The position numbers were made by a program, and so were the translations under genes. DNA of 15,935 bases from SHZI01 sp964391025 (GTDB taxonomy: Bacteria; Pseudomonadota; Gammaproteobacteria; Steroidobacterales; GCA-2729495), in assembly GCA_964391025.1 (NCBI GenBank), contig CAYMKJ010000222.1, positions 1-15,935 on the forward strand, read 5' to 3'. Below, piece after piece: positions 7,913 to 15,732 of this stretch; the first letter of the stretch is position 1; each line of letters begins with the position of its first letter. The notes beneath the pieces are model-generated. The model searched no databases, was not told the DNA's origin, and was given only the letters and a program-made list of their open reading frames with translations.

Positions 7913-10900
7913 AGTCCTTTGCAAGCTCGATATTGATTGCGAGTGACCGGATTTCCTTTACGAGCACGTTAAAGGACTCAGGCATGCCCGCCGTCATCTC
8001 GTGCGTTCCATCCACGATGTTCTTGTACATCTTGGTTCGACCCTGCACATCGTCGGACTTCACCGTCAGCATTTCCTGCAGCGTATAGGAAGCACCGTAG
8101 GCCTCGAGTGCCCAGACCTCCATCTCGCCAAAGCGCTGGCCACCAAACTGCGCCTTACCGCCCAGCGGCTGCTGGGTGACGAGGCTGTACGGCCCCGTAG
8201 AGCGTGCATGCATTTTGTCGTCAACCAGATGGTTGAGCTTCATCATGTACAGGTAGCCCACTGTCGTGGCCCGATCAAAGCCCTCGCCGGTCCGGCCATC
8301 GTAGAGCTGCGTCTGACCGGTCACGGACAAGCCGGCGAGCTCCAGGAGACTCTTGATCTCCTTCTCGCTGGCACCGTCAAATACCGGCGTGGCCATCGGC
8401 ACTCCGCGCCGCAGATTGCCCGCAAGCTCTTCGAGCTCCTCATCGTTCAGCTCGTTCAACTTGACCTTCTGGCCTCCGGTCTTATTGTAAATCTCGTCGA
8501 GAAACCGGCGCTTGTCGGTCGTCGATGCACCTGAGTCGATTAGCGCGCCAATCTTCAGCCCGAGACCCTTGGCTGCCCAGCCCAGGTGTGTCTCGAGTAC
8601 CTGTCCGATGTTCATGCGGGAAGGAACGCCGAGCGGGTTCAGCACAATGTCCACAGGCGTGCCATCCGCCAGGTAAGGCATGTCCTCGACAGGCACGATG
8701 ATTGATATCACGCCCTTGTTGCCGTGGCGGCCGGCCATCTTGTCGCCCGGCTGAATGCGACGCTTCACGGCCAGGTAGACCTTCACCATCTTCAGGACGC
8801 CGGGTGCCAGATCGTCGCCCGCAGTGATCTTCTTACGCTTCTCCTCTAAGCGCCGGTCAAACTCCTGGCGCTGCTGGCGCAGCCGCTCCGCAGCTTGCTC
8901 CAGCTGCGTATTGGCTTCGTCATTGGTGAGCCGGATTTCGAACCAGTGCTCACGGGACAACTCAGCAAGATAACCCTGCGTGACACGACCGCCCGACTTC
9001 AGTGACCCGGGACCGCCTTCGGCCTGCTTACCGATAATCAGTCGCTCCACGCGCTGGAAGATGTCCTTTTCGAGGATGCGCAGTTGATCGTCGAAGTCCT
9101 TGCGGACACTCTCGAGTTCGGCGGCTTCGATCGACAGTGCACGACTATCCTTATCGACGCCGTCACGGGTGAATACGCGCACGTCGATAACGGTGCCGTC
9201 CATGCCGGGCGGCACGCGCAAGCCGGTATCCTTAACGTCCGACGCCTTCTCGCCGAAGATTGCGCGCAACAGCTTCTCCTCAGGGGTCAGCTGCGTCTCG
9301 CCCTTTGGCGTGACCTTGCCAACCAGGATGTCGCCAGCCTTTACCTCGGCGCCGATGTAGGCAATACCCGCTTCGTCCAGTTTTGCCAGTGCGGTCTCGC
9401 CCACGTTGGGAATGTCGGCCGTGATCTCCTCAGACCCCAGCTTGGTATCGCGGGCCACGCAGCTGAGCTCTTCGATATGGATCGTCGTGAAGCGATCCTC
9501 TTCCACGACACGCTCGGAGATCAGGATGGAGTCCTCGAAGTTGTAGCCGTTCCATGGCATGAACGCGACCAGCAGGTTCTGACCCAGCGCAAGCTCACCG
9601 AGGCTGGTGGATGCGCCGTCGGCCAGCACGTCCCGCCTGGCGATCACATTTCCCGCCTTAACCAGCGGTCGCTGGTTGATGCAAGTGTTCTGGTTGGAAC
9701 GGGTGTACTTGGTCAGATTGTAGATGTCGACACCCGGCTCGCCCGCAATCGTCTCGTCGTCATTGACCCGCACGACGATACGCGAGGCGTCCACGAAGTC
9801 GACGGTGCCGCCACGCCGGGCGACGACAGTCACGCCGGAGTCGACGGCCACCGCCCGCTCCATGCCGGTGCCCACGAGTGGCACGTCAGAACGCAGCGTC
9901 GGCACTGCCTGCCGTTGCATGTTTGCACCCATGAGCGCGCGGTTTGCATCGTCGTGCTCAAGGAACGGAATCAGCGAAGCAGCGACAGACACCGTCTGCT
10001 TCGGCGACACATCCATGAAGTCGATTCGCTCACGGGGGAGCAGTGTGAACTCGTTCTGATGCCGCACGGACACCAGTTCCTCGACGAAGGCGCCCTTGGT
10101 ATCCAGGTCTGAATTGGCCTGGGCGATGACGTACTGACCCTCCTCAATCGCGGAGAGATACTCGACGTCGGCCGTCACCTTGCCATTCCTGACCTTGCGG
10201 TACGGGGTCTCCAGGAAGCCGTACTCGTTAGTCCGTGCATACACGGACAGGGAGTTGATCAGGCCAATGTTCGGACCTTCAGGCGTTTCGATAGGGCAGA
10301 CCCGGCCATAGTGAGTCGGGTGCACATCGCGCACTTCGAAGCCAGCACGCTCACGGGTCAGACCGCCCGGGCCCAGGGCGGACACACGGCGCTTGTGCGT
10401 GACCTCAGACAGCGGGTTGTTCTGATCCATGAACTGGGAGAGCTGGCTTGACCCGAAGAACTCCTTGACTGCCGCCGCTACGGGCTTGGCATTGATGAGT
10501 TCCTGCGGCATCAGGCCTTCGGAATCGGCGATGGTGAGGCGCTCCTTGACGGCACGCTCGACACGCACAAGTCCGACGCGGAAAGCGTTCTCGGCCATTT
10601 CGCCGACGCTCCGCACGCGCCGGTTGCCAAGGTGGTCGATATCATCCACCTGCCCACGGCCATTGCGGATCTCCATAAGGGTCCGCAGGGTGTCGATGAT
10701 GTCTTCCTTGGTCAGGACTCCGGGGCCGGTGGACTCCGTACGGCCGACACGCCGATTGAACTTCATGCGACCCACGCTCGAAATGTCGTAGCGCTCGGCG
10801 TTGAAGAACAGGTTGTGAAAAAGGTTCTCGGCGGCATCCTTGGTGGGCGGCTCGCCCGGCCGCATCATGCGATAGATCTCGACAAGCGCGTCGAGTCGCG

Positions 10901-12005
10901 TCACCGAAGAATCAATCCTCAGAGTGTTGGAGATGTACGGACCGCGATCCAGGTCGTTCACGTAGAGCGTCCGGATGTGCTTGATGCCCTTCTCGACGAA
11001 CTGGTCGATCATCAGGCCAGTCAGCTCGTCATTGGCGCGAGCCAGCAGCTCTCCCGAACTCTTGTCCACGACATCGTGCGCGAGGATCTTGCCGTCGAGG
11101 TACTCCTTTGGCACCACCATGGTCTTGGCGCCGGAGTCCTCAAGTTCGCGGACGTGGCGTGCTGTGATCCGGCGCCCTTCCTCGACGATGACCTTGCGGT
11201 CGATCTTGATGTCGAAGGTGGCAGTTTCGCCACGCAGCCGCTGCGGTACGAGACCGAATTCCACCCCCTTGGCGGACAGGTAGAAATCGTTCTTTTCGAA
11301 GAAGAGATCCAGCATTTCCTGATTCGACAGGTTCAGTGCACGCAGGATGATCGTGACCGGCAGCTTGCGGCGCCGATCGATACGGGCAAATACGCCGTCC
11401 TTCGCATCAAACTCGAAGTCGAGCCAGGAGCCTCGATAGGGAATGATGCGGGCCGAGAAGAGCAGCTTGCCTGACGAGTGGGTCTTGCCCTTGTCGTGAT
11501 CGAAGAACACGCCAGGCGAACGGTGTAACTGGGACACGATGACGCGCTCGGTACCGTTGACGACGAACGTGCCGTAGTCGGTCATCAGTGGCATTTCGCC
11601 TAGATAGACTTCCTGCTCGCGAACTTCCTTGACGATCTTCTTGGTGGCTGTAGAGCCTTCCTTGTCGTAGATAACCAGCCGCACCTGCACCCGCAGCGGG
11701 GCGGCATAGGTCAGCCCGCGAAGCTGGCATTCCTTGACGTCGAACACCGGCTCACCCAGCCGGTAACTGAGGAACTCGAGAGCAGCGTTGCCTGAGTAGC
11801 TGATGATCGGAAAGACGCTCTTGAAAGCGGCATGCAGCCCGATATCCTCACGAAGACCTTGCCGGCTGCCCGAATCTGTGTCTTCCTGCAGGAATTTCTT
11901 GTAGGAATCCAGCTGAATGGAAAGCAGGGGCGGAACCCCGAGGATGCTCGGGCGCTTGCCGAAGTCCTTCCGGATCCGCTTCTTATCGGTGAATGAGTAT
12001 GTCAT
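7911..12005 (-). CDS. rpoB: RNA polymerase beta subunit
   Basis: Beta forms one pincer of RNA polymerase, the rifampicin pocket and part of the active site. The 1364-residue product (E. coli 1342) starts MTYSFTDKKRIRKDFGKRP. The rifampicin region FGSSQLSQFMDQNNP carries Asp527, His537 and Ser542, equal to E. coli Asp516, His526 and Ser531, all wild type. The active-site lysines in GDKMAGRHGNKGV are Lys1089 and Lys1097 (E. coli 1065 and 1073). The offset rises from 11 to 24, so small insertions lie in the first third and in the middle. The ATG at 12005 has AGAGGTG seven bases upstream. It is separated from rplL by a structured 146-base spacer. The stop overlaps a direct repeat. Confidence 0.99.
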   Translation of the reverse strand: MTYSFTDKKRIRKDFGKRPSILGVPPLLSIQLDSYKKFLQEDTDSGSRQGLREDIGLHAAFKSVFPIISYSGNAALEFLSYRLGEPVFDVKECQLRGLTYAAPLRVQVRLVIYDKEGSTATKKIVKEVREQEVYLGEMPLMTDYGTFVVNGTERVIVSQLHRSPGVFFDHDKGKTHSSGKLLFSARIIPYRGSWLDFEFDAKDGVFARIDRRRKLPVTIILRALNLSNQEMLDLFFEKNDFYLSAKGVEFGLVPQRLRGETATFDIKIDRKVIVEEGRRITARHVRELEDSGAKTMVVPKEYLDGKILAHDVVDKSSGELLARANDELTGLMIDQFVEKGIKHIRTLYVNDLDRGPYISNTLRIDSSVTRLDALVEIYRMMRPGEPPTKDAAENLFHNLFFNAERYDISSVGRMKFNRRVGRTESTGPGVLTKEDIIDTLRTLMEIRNGRGQVDDIDHLGNRRVRSVGEMAENAFRVGLVRVERAVKERLTIADSEGLMPQELINAKPVAAAVKEFFGSSQLSQFMDQNNPLSEVTHKRRVSALGPGGLTRERAGFEVRDVHPTHYGRVCPIETPEGPNIGLINSLSVYARTNEYGFLETPYRKVRNGKVTADVEYLSAIEEGQYVIAQANSDLDTKGAFVEELVSVRHQNEFTLLPRERIDFMDVSPKQTVSVAASLIPFLEHDDANRALMGANMQRQAVPTLRSDVPLVGTGMERAVAVDSGVTVVARRGGTVDFVDASRIVVRVNDDETIAGEPGVDIYNLTKYTRSNQNTCINQRPLVKAGNVIARRDVLADGASTSLGELALGQNLLVAFMPWNGYNFEDSILISERVVEEDRFTTIHIEELSCVARDTKLGSEEITADIPNVGETALAKLDEAGIAYIGAEVKAGDILVGKVTPKGETQLTPEEKLLRAIFGEKASDVKDTGLRVPPGMDGTVIDVRVFTRDGVDKDSRALSIEAAELESVRKDFDDQLRILEKDIFQRVERLIIGKQAEGGPGSLKSGGRVTQGYLAELSREHWFEIRLTNDEANTQLEQAAERLRQQRQEFDRRLEEKRKKITAGDDLAPGVLKMVKVYLAVKRRIQPGDKMAGRHGNKGVISIIVPVEDMPYLADGTPVDIVLNPLGVPSRMNIGQVLETHLGWAAKGLGLKIGALIDSGASTTDKRRFLDEIYNKTGGQKVKLNELNDEELEELAGNLRRGVPMATPVFDGASEKEIKSLLELAGLSVTGQTQLYDGRTGEGFDRATTVGYLYMMKLNHLVDDKMHARSTGPYSLVTQQPLGGKAQFGGQRFGEMEVWALEAYGASYTLQEMLTVKSDDVQGRTKMYKNIVDGTHEMTAGMPESFNVLVKEIRSLAINIELAKD

Positions 12006-12050
12006 GGCGCAGCACCTCTGTCAGGGCACTCAGATCGAGGAGAAGCGGAC

Positions 12051-12079
12051 GGCAGCAGGTGCCCATTGCACCAGCTGCC
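12051..12079 (-). other. Long stem-loop in the rplL-rpoB spacer
   Basis: GGCAGC-A-GGTGC (12051-12062) pairs with GCACC-A-GCTGCC (12068-12079): 11 base pairs, one central mismatch and a 5-base loop. In E. coli the rplL-rpoB gap holds an attenuator and an RNase III processing site that lower polymerase output relative to L7/L12. Position and shape suggest the same task here, but the match is by position, not by sequence. No T-run follows, so a simple terminator is unlikely. Confidence 0.55.
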
Positions 12080-12104
12080 GCCGCGAACCCCGGTTTCGCA
12101 GCAC

Positions 12105-12124
12105 CGCAGGCCGCACGGCCTGCG
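12105..12124 (-). other. Perfect 9-bp hairpin after rplL
   Basis: CGCAGGCCG (12105-12113) and CGGCCTGCG (12116-12124) are perfect inverted repeats around two bases, 27 bases past the rplL stop. On the minus strand it is followed by GTGCTGCGAAACC, not by a T-run. It is the first of two strong hairpins in this spacer and could act as a partial attenuator or as a 3' end protector of the rplJL mRNA. Confidence 0.55.
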
Positions 12125-12151
12125 TGATGGTCAGCATCAGCTCACAACCGC

Positions 12152-12526
12152 TCACTTGATCTCTGCGGTGGCGCCGGCTTCTTCGAGCTGCTTCTTGATG
12201 GCTGCCGCGTCGTCCTTCGATACCGCTTCCTTAACGACGGACGGCGCACCATCGACGAGGTCCTTGGCCTCCTTGAGGCCGAGGCTCGTGATCGTGCGAA
12301 TCGCCTTGATGACGCCCACCTTGTTCGCGCCGATGGTCTTCAGCGTGACGGTGAACTCGGTCTTCTCTTCAACGACCGGCGCAGCAGCACCGCTGGCCGC
12401 GGCGACAGCCACGGGCGCAGCAGCGGAGACGCCCCATGTGTCCTCAAGCATCTTTACGAGCTCGACGATCTCCATGATGGGCTTTGCGCTCAGTTCTTTG
12501 AGCAGGTCCTGGTTGGAAAGTGACAT
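12152..12526 (-). CDS. rplL: 50S ribosomal protein L7/L12
   Basis: L7/L12 dimers form the mobile stalk that recruits EF-Tu, EF-G and other GTPases. The 124-residue acidic protein has the three usual parts: an N-terminal dimer and L10-binding domain (about 1-33, LLKELSAKPIMEIVELVKML), an Ala-rich hinge (about 34-52, SAAAPVAVAAASGAAAP) and a C-terminal factor-binding domain (about 55-124) with KTEFTV and SLGLKEAKDLVDGAP. The ATG at 12526 has a strong AAGGAGA eight bases upstream, which fits the need for more copies than L10. It follows rplJ by 88 bases and precedes the structured spacer before rpoB. Confidence 0.98.
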   Translation of the reverse strand: MSLSNQDLLKELSAKPIMEIVELVKMLEDTWGVSAAAPVAVAAASGAAAPVVEEKTEFTVTLKTIGANKVGVIKAIRTITSLGLKEAKDLVDGAPSVVKEAVSKDDAAAIKKQLEEAGATAEIK

Positions 12527-12614
12527 GGTCAGAATCTCCTTGAGTCCTTAAACAGTCTGGTTACCCGAAAATCGGATGGTTTGTAGGCTTTACAGCTCCC
12601 GGAAGGCACGCCCT

Positions 12615-13142
12615 TCAGGAGACCTCCTCCGCCTTGCCGCGAGCAGCCAGAACGCGCGCGATAAGCGCGGCCGGCTCCGCCAGCGTACGGGCGAGTTTCG
12701 TACCCGGCGCTTGGAGCACACCGAGCAGAATCGCCCGGGCCTGGTCCAGCGTAGGCAGACTCGCAAGCCGCTCAAGATCGACCGGTCCGTAAAGGACACC
12801 GCCTATGGCGACAGCCTTCGTGACCAGCTTTTCGTTGGTCTTGGTGAAATCCCTGACAACCCGGGCGGCTGCGCCTGGATCCTCCCGGGAAAACGCCAGG
12901 ATAAGCGGCCCCTTGAGGACCTCCTTGAGGCACGCAAACTCGGTGCCTTCGACGGCTCGCTTGGCGAGGGTGTTCTTGATCACGCGGACGTAGACACCCT
13001 GGCTGCGGGCCTTGGCCCGCAAGCTGGTTACCTGCGCCACTGTCATGCCGCGATATTCAGCCGCTATGGCCGAATGCGCGGTTGCCGCGATCGCACTCAC
13101 CTCTTCAACAAGAGCCTTCTTGTCTTCGAGTCTTAATGCCAT
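12615..13142 (-). CDS. rplJ: 50S ribosomal protein L10
   Basis: L10 anchors the L7/L12 dimers to 23S rRNA beside L11. The product has 175 residues, beginning MALRLEDKKALVEEVSAIA, with the family core AEYRGMTVAQVTSLRAKAR (about 29-47), VIKNTLAKRAVEGT (about 54-67) and a long C-terminal helix that would bind L7/L12 (ALIARVLAARGKAEEV). The ATG at 13142 follows AGGAG six bases upstream. In gammaproteobacteria the L10-L7/L12 complex binds the rplJ leader and represses translation. A matching leader is present at 13261-13365. rplL follows 88 bases downstream and is probably co-regulated. Confidence 0.98.
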   Translation of the reverse strand: MALRLEDKKALVEEVSAIAATAHSAIAAEYRGMTVAQVTSLRAKARSQGVYVRVIKNTLAKRAVEGTEFACLKEVLKGPLILAFSREDPGAAARVVRDFTKTNEKLVTKAVAIGGVLYGPVDLERLASLPTLDQARAILLGVLQAPGTKLARTLAEPAALIARVLAARGKAEEVS

Positions 13143-13260
13143 CGTTCACTCCTGATGCGAAAGTCACTGTCACCATCACCAGCGTCCCGGGGTTTCGCCC
13201 GTTCGGCACGGCGACGGATCCGATGGCGGCCGTCACCAGGCTGTCCTGATTCGGGTAACA

Positions 13261-13365
13261 CCATCTGCGCAGGGCATTAAGGCGTTGGCCGATCCGATAT
13301 TCGGGACCGGCTTTCGCCACCTGCGGTCTTCGATGCAACGTCCGTAAGGGCCGGCTTTGTGGCCC
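13261..13365 (-). promoter_or_regulatory. L10 leader RNA (autoregulatory site for L10-L7/L12)
   Basis: In the 293-base rplA-rplJ gap the minus strand carries CATCGAAGACCGCAGG (13335-13320) and CTTAATGCCCTGCGCAGATG (13281-13262). They pair as CATC:GATG and CGCAGG:CCTGCG around an asymmetric internal loop, GAAGAC against CA, a kink-turn-like shape. From memory the E. coli rplJ leader has GTCGAAGACCGCAGG and CTTAATCCCCTGCGTAGACG, with the outer stem as GTC:GAC, so the stem is kept while the bases differ. A preceding hairpin is GGGCC (13348-13352) with GGCCC (13361-13365). The part between the two motifs folds into a further hairpin (GCCGGTCC with GGATCGGC), larger than I recall for E. coli. The remaining bases to rplJ show no clear promoter. 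Confidence 0.85.
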
Positions 13366-13435
13366 TCGCGGAACCGGCGGGACCCGGTTTACCCGGGCCA
13401 TCGCCTTCCAAATTTCTGCGCCTTCAAAGCACTTT

Positions 13436-14131
13436 TCAGGCTTCCAGGCTGGCCTGATCCACCATCACACCCGGACCCATCGTGGACGACACCGTGAGGC
13501 GCTTCAGGTACTGACCCTTGCTCGCCGGCGGCTTGATCTTCTTGATGTCGTTCAACAGCGCAAGCAAATTGTTGCGAAGCGCTGAAATCTCGAAATCCGC
13601 CTTGCCAATCGGGCAATGCACGATCCCTGCCTTGTCGGCCCGGTACCGCACCTGACCCGCCTTGGCATTTTTCACAGCCGTTTCGACATCCTGCGTGACC
13701 GTACCGACTTTCGGGTTCGGCATCAGCCCGCGAGGACCCAGCACACGGCCGAGCTGGCCGACGATGCGCATGGCATCGGGCGTGGCGATGACCGTGTCGT
13801 AGTCAATCTCGCCACCCTTCATGCGTTCGGCAAGATCCTCGAAACCGACCACGTCGGCGCCGGCGGCCTTGGCCTTCTCGGCGTTCTGGCCCTGCGCAAA
13901 GACGGCAACACGCACCACCTTGCCGGTGCCGTGGGGCAACAGGGTGGAACCGCGCACCACCTGGTCGGACTTCTTGGCATCAATGCCCAGATTCACGGCG
14001 ACGTCGACAGACTCCCGGAACTTGGCCGTGGCATTGCCCTTGACCAGCGCCAGTGCCTCGTCGATCGGATAGACCGTTTCCGGGGACACCTTGCCTTGCC
14101 ATACCTTCACGCGCTTGCTAATACCGCTCAT
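13436..14131 (-). CDS. rplA: 50S ribosomal protein L1
   Basis: L1 binds the mobile arm of 23S rRNA near the exit site, helps release deacylated tRNA and, in E. coli, represses translation of the rplK-rplA mRNA. The 231-residue product (E. coli 234) carries the L1 signature LGRVLGPRGLMPNPKVGTV at 127-145, plus VRYRADKAGIVHCPIGKA and the C-terminal YLKRLTVSSTMGPGV. Its ATG shares one base with the rplK stop (TAATG, 14133-14129), a sign of translational coupling. A 293-base gap with the L10 leader follows. Confidence 0.98.
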   Translation of the reverse strand: MSGISKRVKVWQGKVSPETVYPIDEALALVKGNATAKFRESVDVAVNLGIDAKKSDQVVRGSTLLPHGTGKVVRVAVFAQGQNAEKAKAAGADVVGFEDLAERMKGGEIDYDTVIATPDAMRIVGQLGRVLGPRGLMPNPKVGTVTQDVETAVKNAKAGQVRYRADKAGIVHCPIGKADFEISALRNNLLALLNDIKKIKPPASKGQYLKRLTVSSTMGPGVMVDQASLEA

Positions 14132-14562
14132 TACACGCCCTCCACGTCGAGACCCATGCTGCGAGCACTGCCGGCGATCGTTCTCACAGCCGCATCCAGG
14201 TCAGCAGCGGTGAGGTCCGGCATCTTGGCTTTGGCAATGTCCTCAAGCTGCTGGCGCGAGACCCTGCCGACTTTCTTGGTATTTGGCGTACCGCTACCCT
14301 TCTCGATGCCCAGTGATTTCTTGAGAAGGATCGAGGCCGGCGGCGTCTTTATAACGAAGGTAAAACTGCGGTCGTTGTAGACCGTAACCACAACCGGCAT
14401 AACCATGCCGGCTTCCATCTTCTGGGTCTGGGCGTTAAACGCCTTGCAGAACTCCATGATGTTAACGCCGGCCTGGCCCAGCGCCGGGCCCACAGGGGGG
14501 CTCGGGTTCGCCTTTCCGGCCGGGACCTGCAACTTGACGTACTTCTCGACTTTCTTAGCCAT
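14131..14562 (-). CDS. rplK: 50S ribosomal protein L11
   Basis: L11 binds the GTPase-associated region of 23S rRNA and takes part in factor binding and in the RelA stringent response. The 143-residue protein (E. coli 142) begins MAKKVEKYVKLQVPAGKANP and shows the proline-rich switch SPPVGPALGQAGVNIMEFCK (21-40) and the C-terminal RNA-binding domain with GSGTPNTKKVGRVS (89-102). I chose the ATG at 14562 because it matches the family and has AGGAAAG six bases upstream. An in-frame ATG at 14589 would add nine unrelated residues. It overlaps rplA by one base. A pair of REP-like elements lies between it and nusG. Confidence 0.98.
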   Translation of the reverse strand: MAKKVEKYVKLQVPAGKANPSPPVGPALGQAGVNIMEFCKAFNAQTQKMEAGMVMPVVVTVYNDRSFTFVIKTPPASILLKKSLGIEKGSGTPNTKKVGRVSRQQLEDIAKAKMPDLTAADLDAAVRTIAGSARSMGLDVEGV

Positions 14563-14633
14563 CTGACACTTTCCTAACAGTGGGTCCAAACGCCCCTCGG
14601 TAACTCGACCTTGGGGCTCCCCGTACCTCGTGT

Positions 14634-14696
14634 AGGAGCGCCTTCAGGCGCGATCGGTCGCTTTCCCAGCCACTGATCGCGCCTGAAGGCGCTCCT
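14634..14696. repeat. Inverted pair of REP-like elements after nusG
   Basis: Two 22-base copies (14634-14655 and 14675-14696) are perfect inverted repeats of each other with a 19-base loop. Each copy is itself a small palindrome, GCGCC-TTCA-GGCGC, following GTAGGA or GCAGGA. The first copy in transcription order starts three bases after the nusG stop. The form matches REP elements in pairs (BIME-like). The core resembles a GTAGGAGCGGCTTCAGCCGC repeat I recall from Xanthomonadaceae and other gammaproteobacteria. As RNA it would make a 22-bp hairpin that could stabilise the nusG 3' end or slow polymerase before rplK. No terminator-like T-run follows. Confidence 0.85.
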
Positions 14697-14699
14697 GCT

Positions 14700-15233
14700 T
14701 CAGCCTTTCTCGACCTGGCCGAATTCCAGTTCCACCGGTGTGGACCGACCCAGAATCTGGACCGCCACCCGGAGCTTGTTCTTCTCGTAATTCACCTGCT
14801 CGACGACGCCGTTGAAGTCGTTGAACGGGCCGGCGGTCACGCGCACCACCTCACCGGGTTCGAACAGCACTTTCGGCCGCGGCTTGTCGACGCCCTCTTC
14901 CACCCGATGCAGGATGGAATTGGCCTCTTCATCGGTGATCGGCGCCGGTTTGTCGCTAGTACCGCCAATGAAGCCAAGCACCTTGGGCACTTCCTTGACG
15001 AGATGCCAGGTCTCGTCGTCCATCTCCATCTGTACCAGGACGTAGCCCGGGAAGAACTTGCGCTCGCTCCTGCGCTTCTGCCCCTCCCGCATTTCGACCA
15101 CTTCCTCGGTGGGCACGATGACCTTGCCGAACTTGTGCTCCAGGCCGTTGCGCTTCACCCGTTCTTCGAGGGAGTGCTTCACCTTGTTCTCGAAATTCGA
15201 GTACGCGTGAACGACATACCAGCGGAGTGCCAT
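14700..15233 (-). CDS. nusG: Transcription elongation and termination factor NusG
   Basis: NusG binds the clamp of RNA polymerase, reduces pausing, works with Rho and links polymerase to ribosomal protein S10. The 177-residue product (E. coli 181) has the NGN domain (about 1-110) with RWYVVHAYSNFENKV and RKFFPGYVLVQMEM, and the C-terminal KOW domain (about 120-177) with FEPGEVVRVTAGPFNDFNG and VEQVNYEKNKLRVAVQILGR. The ATG lies four bases past the secE stop. Its Shine-Dalgarno, AGGGGAG, is built from the last codons of secE, so the two are translationally linked. The paired repeats begin right after its TGA. Confidence 0.98.
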   Translation of the reverse strand: MALRWYVVHAYSNFENKVKHSLEERVKRNGLEHKFGKVIVPTEEVVEMREGQKRRSERKFFPGYVLVQMEMDDETWHLVKEVPKVLGFIGGTSDKPAPITDEEANSILHRVEEGVDKPRPKVLFEPGEVVRVTAGPFNDFNGVVEQVNYEKNKLRVAVQILGRSTPVELEFGQVEKG

Positions 15234-15237
15234 ACGC

Positions 15238-15621
15238 TCAGCTCCCCTGGCCAGTTATGGCGCGCGTAATCAGCAACAACACGAAATCGAGGCTCCAGAA
15301 AAATACGCCCATAACCAGCACAAAGAAGAATACAGCCAGCGTCGTTTGCGTCGTCTCCTGTCGTGTGGGCCAAACAACCTTGCGGATCTCACCCCGCGAC
15401 CCCTGGACAAACTGCCAGAGAAACTGCCCCAGGTGCGTCCGGTACAGCAGCGCCATTCCCACGCCCACGCTCACCAGGATTCCAAGCGCCCGCACTACCA
15501 CCGGCGTCTCGTCGAAGTAGTAGTACGCCACCAATGACGCCACCACGACGAGGCTCGCCAGAGCCAGAAGGACGGCATCCATCGGGCCTGCAGAGGTTTC
15601 GGCTTCTTTCGTCGTTACCAT
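15238..15621 (-). CDS. secE: Preprotein translocase subunit SecE
   Basis: SecE is the small inner-membrane subunit that clamps SecY in the SecYEG channel. With the ATG at 15621 the protein has 127 residues, the same as E. coli SecE, and three hydrophobic segments at about 16-36, 41-60 and 94-118. The conserved cytosolic amphipathic motif EIRKVVWPTRQET is at 78-90, before the essential third helix. The reading frame is open upstream to an ATG at 15666, but that would run through the tRNA gene, so I rejected it. No strong Shine-Dalgarno precedes the chosen start. Another ATG at codon 14 cannot be excluded. The tRNA-Trp ends only 15 bases upstream. Confidence 0.95.
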   Translation of the reverse strand: MVTTKEAETSAGPMDAVLLALASLVVVASLVAYYYFDETPVVVRALGILVSVGVGMALLYRTHLGQFLWQFVQGSRGEIRKVVWPTRQETTQTTLAVFFFVLVMGVFFWSLDFVLLLITRAITGQGS

Positions 15622-15636
15622 CGTTACCGGTCGTGG

Positions 15637-15712
15637 TGGCAGGCCAGGAGGGTCTCGAACCCCCAACCTGCGGTTTTGGAGACCGCCGCTCTACCAATTG
15701 AGCTACTGGCCT
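15637..15712 (-). tRNA. trpT: tRNA-Trp (anticodon CCA)
   Basis: The minus strand gives a 76-base tRNA with a perfect 7-bp acceptor stem AGGCCAG/CTGGCCT, D arm GCTC/GAGC, anticodon stem GCGGT/ACCGC around CTCCAAA, T arm GGGGG-TTCGAGA-CCCTC and an encoded 3' GCCA. The anticodon CCA is at 15679-15677. It lies between tuf and secE, as in several gammaproteobacteria, and is so close to secE that it must be cut out of a shared transcript. Confidence 0.98.
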
Positions 15713-15732
15713 GTGTCGTCTCTTCCGTTACC

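Noticed and set aside
13215..13296. Alternative long pairing in the rplJ leader (GATC/GGCC arms at 13287-13296 and 13215-13231)
   Set aside because: It conflicts with the apical hairpin of the L10 leader, which fits the known family better. The arms are short palindromic words that pair easily by chance.
14563..14589. An upstream ATG start for rplK
   Set aside because: It adds nine residues not in the L11 family and would bury the good Shine-Dalgarno AGGAAAG that serves the MAKKVEK start.
15622..15666. An upstream ATG start for secE
   Set aside because: The extra 15 codons lie partly within the tRNA-Trp gene and have no SecE similarity.
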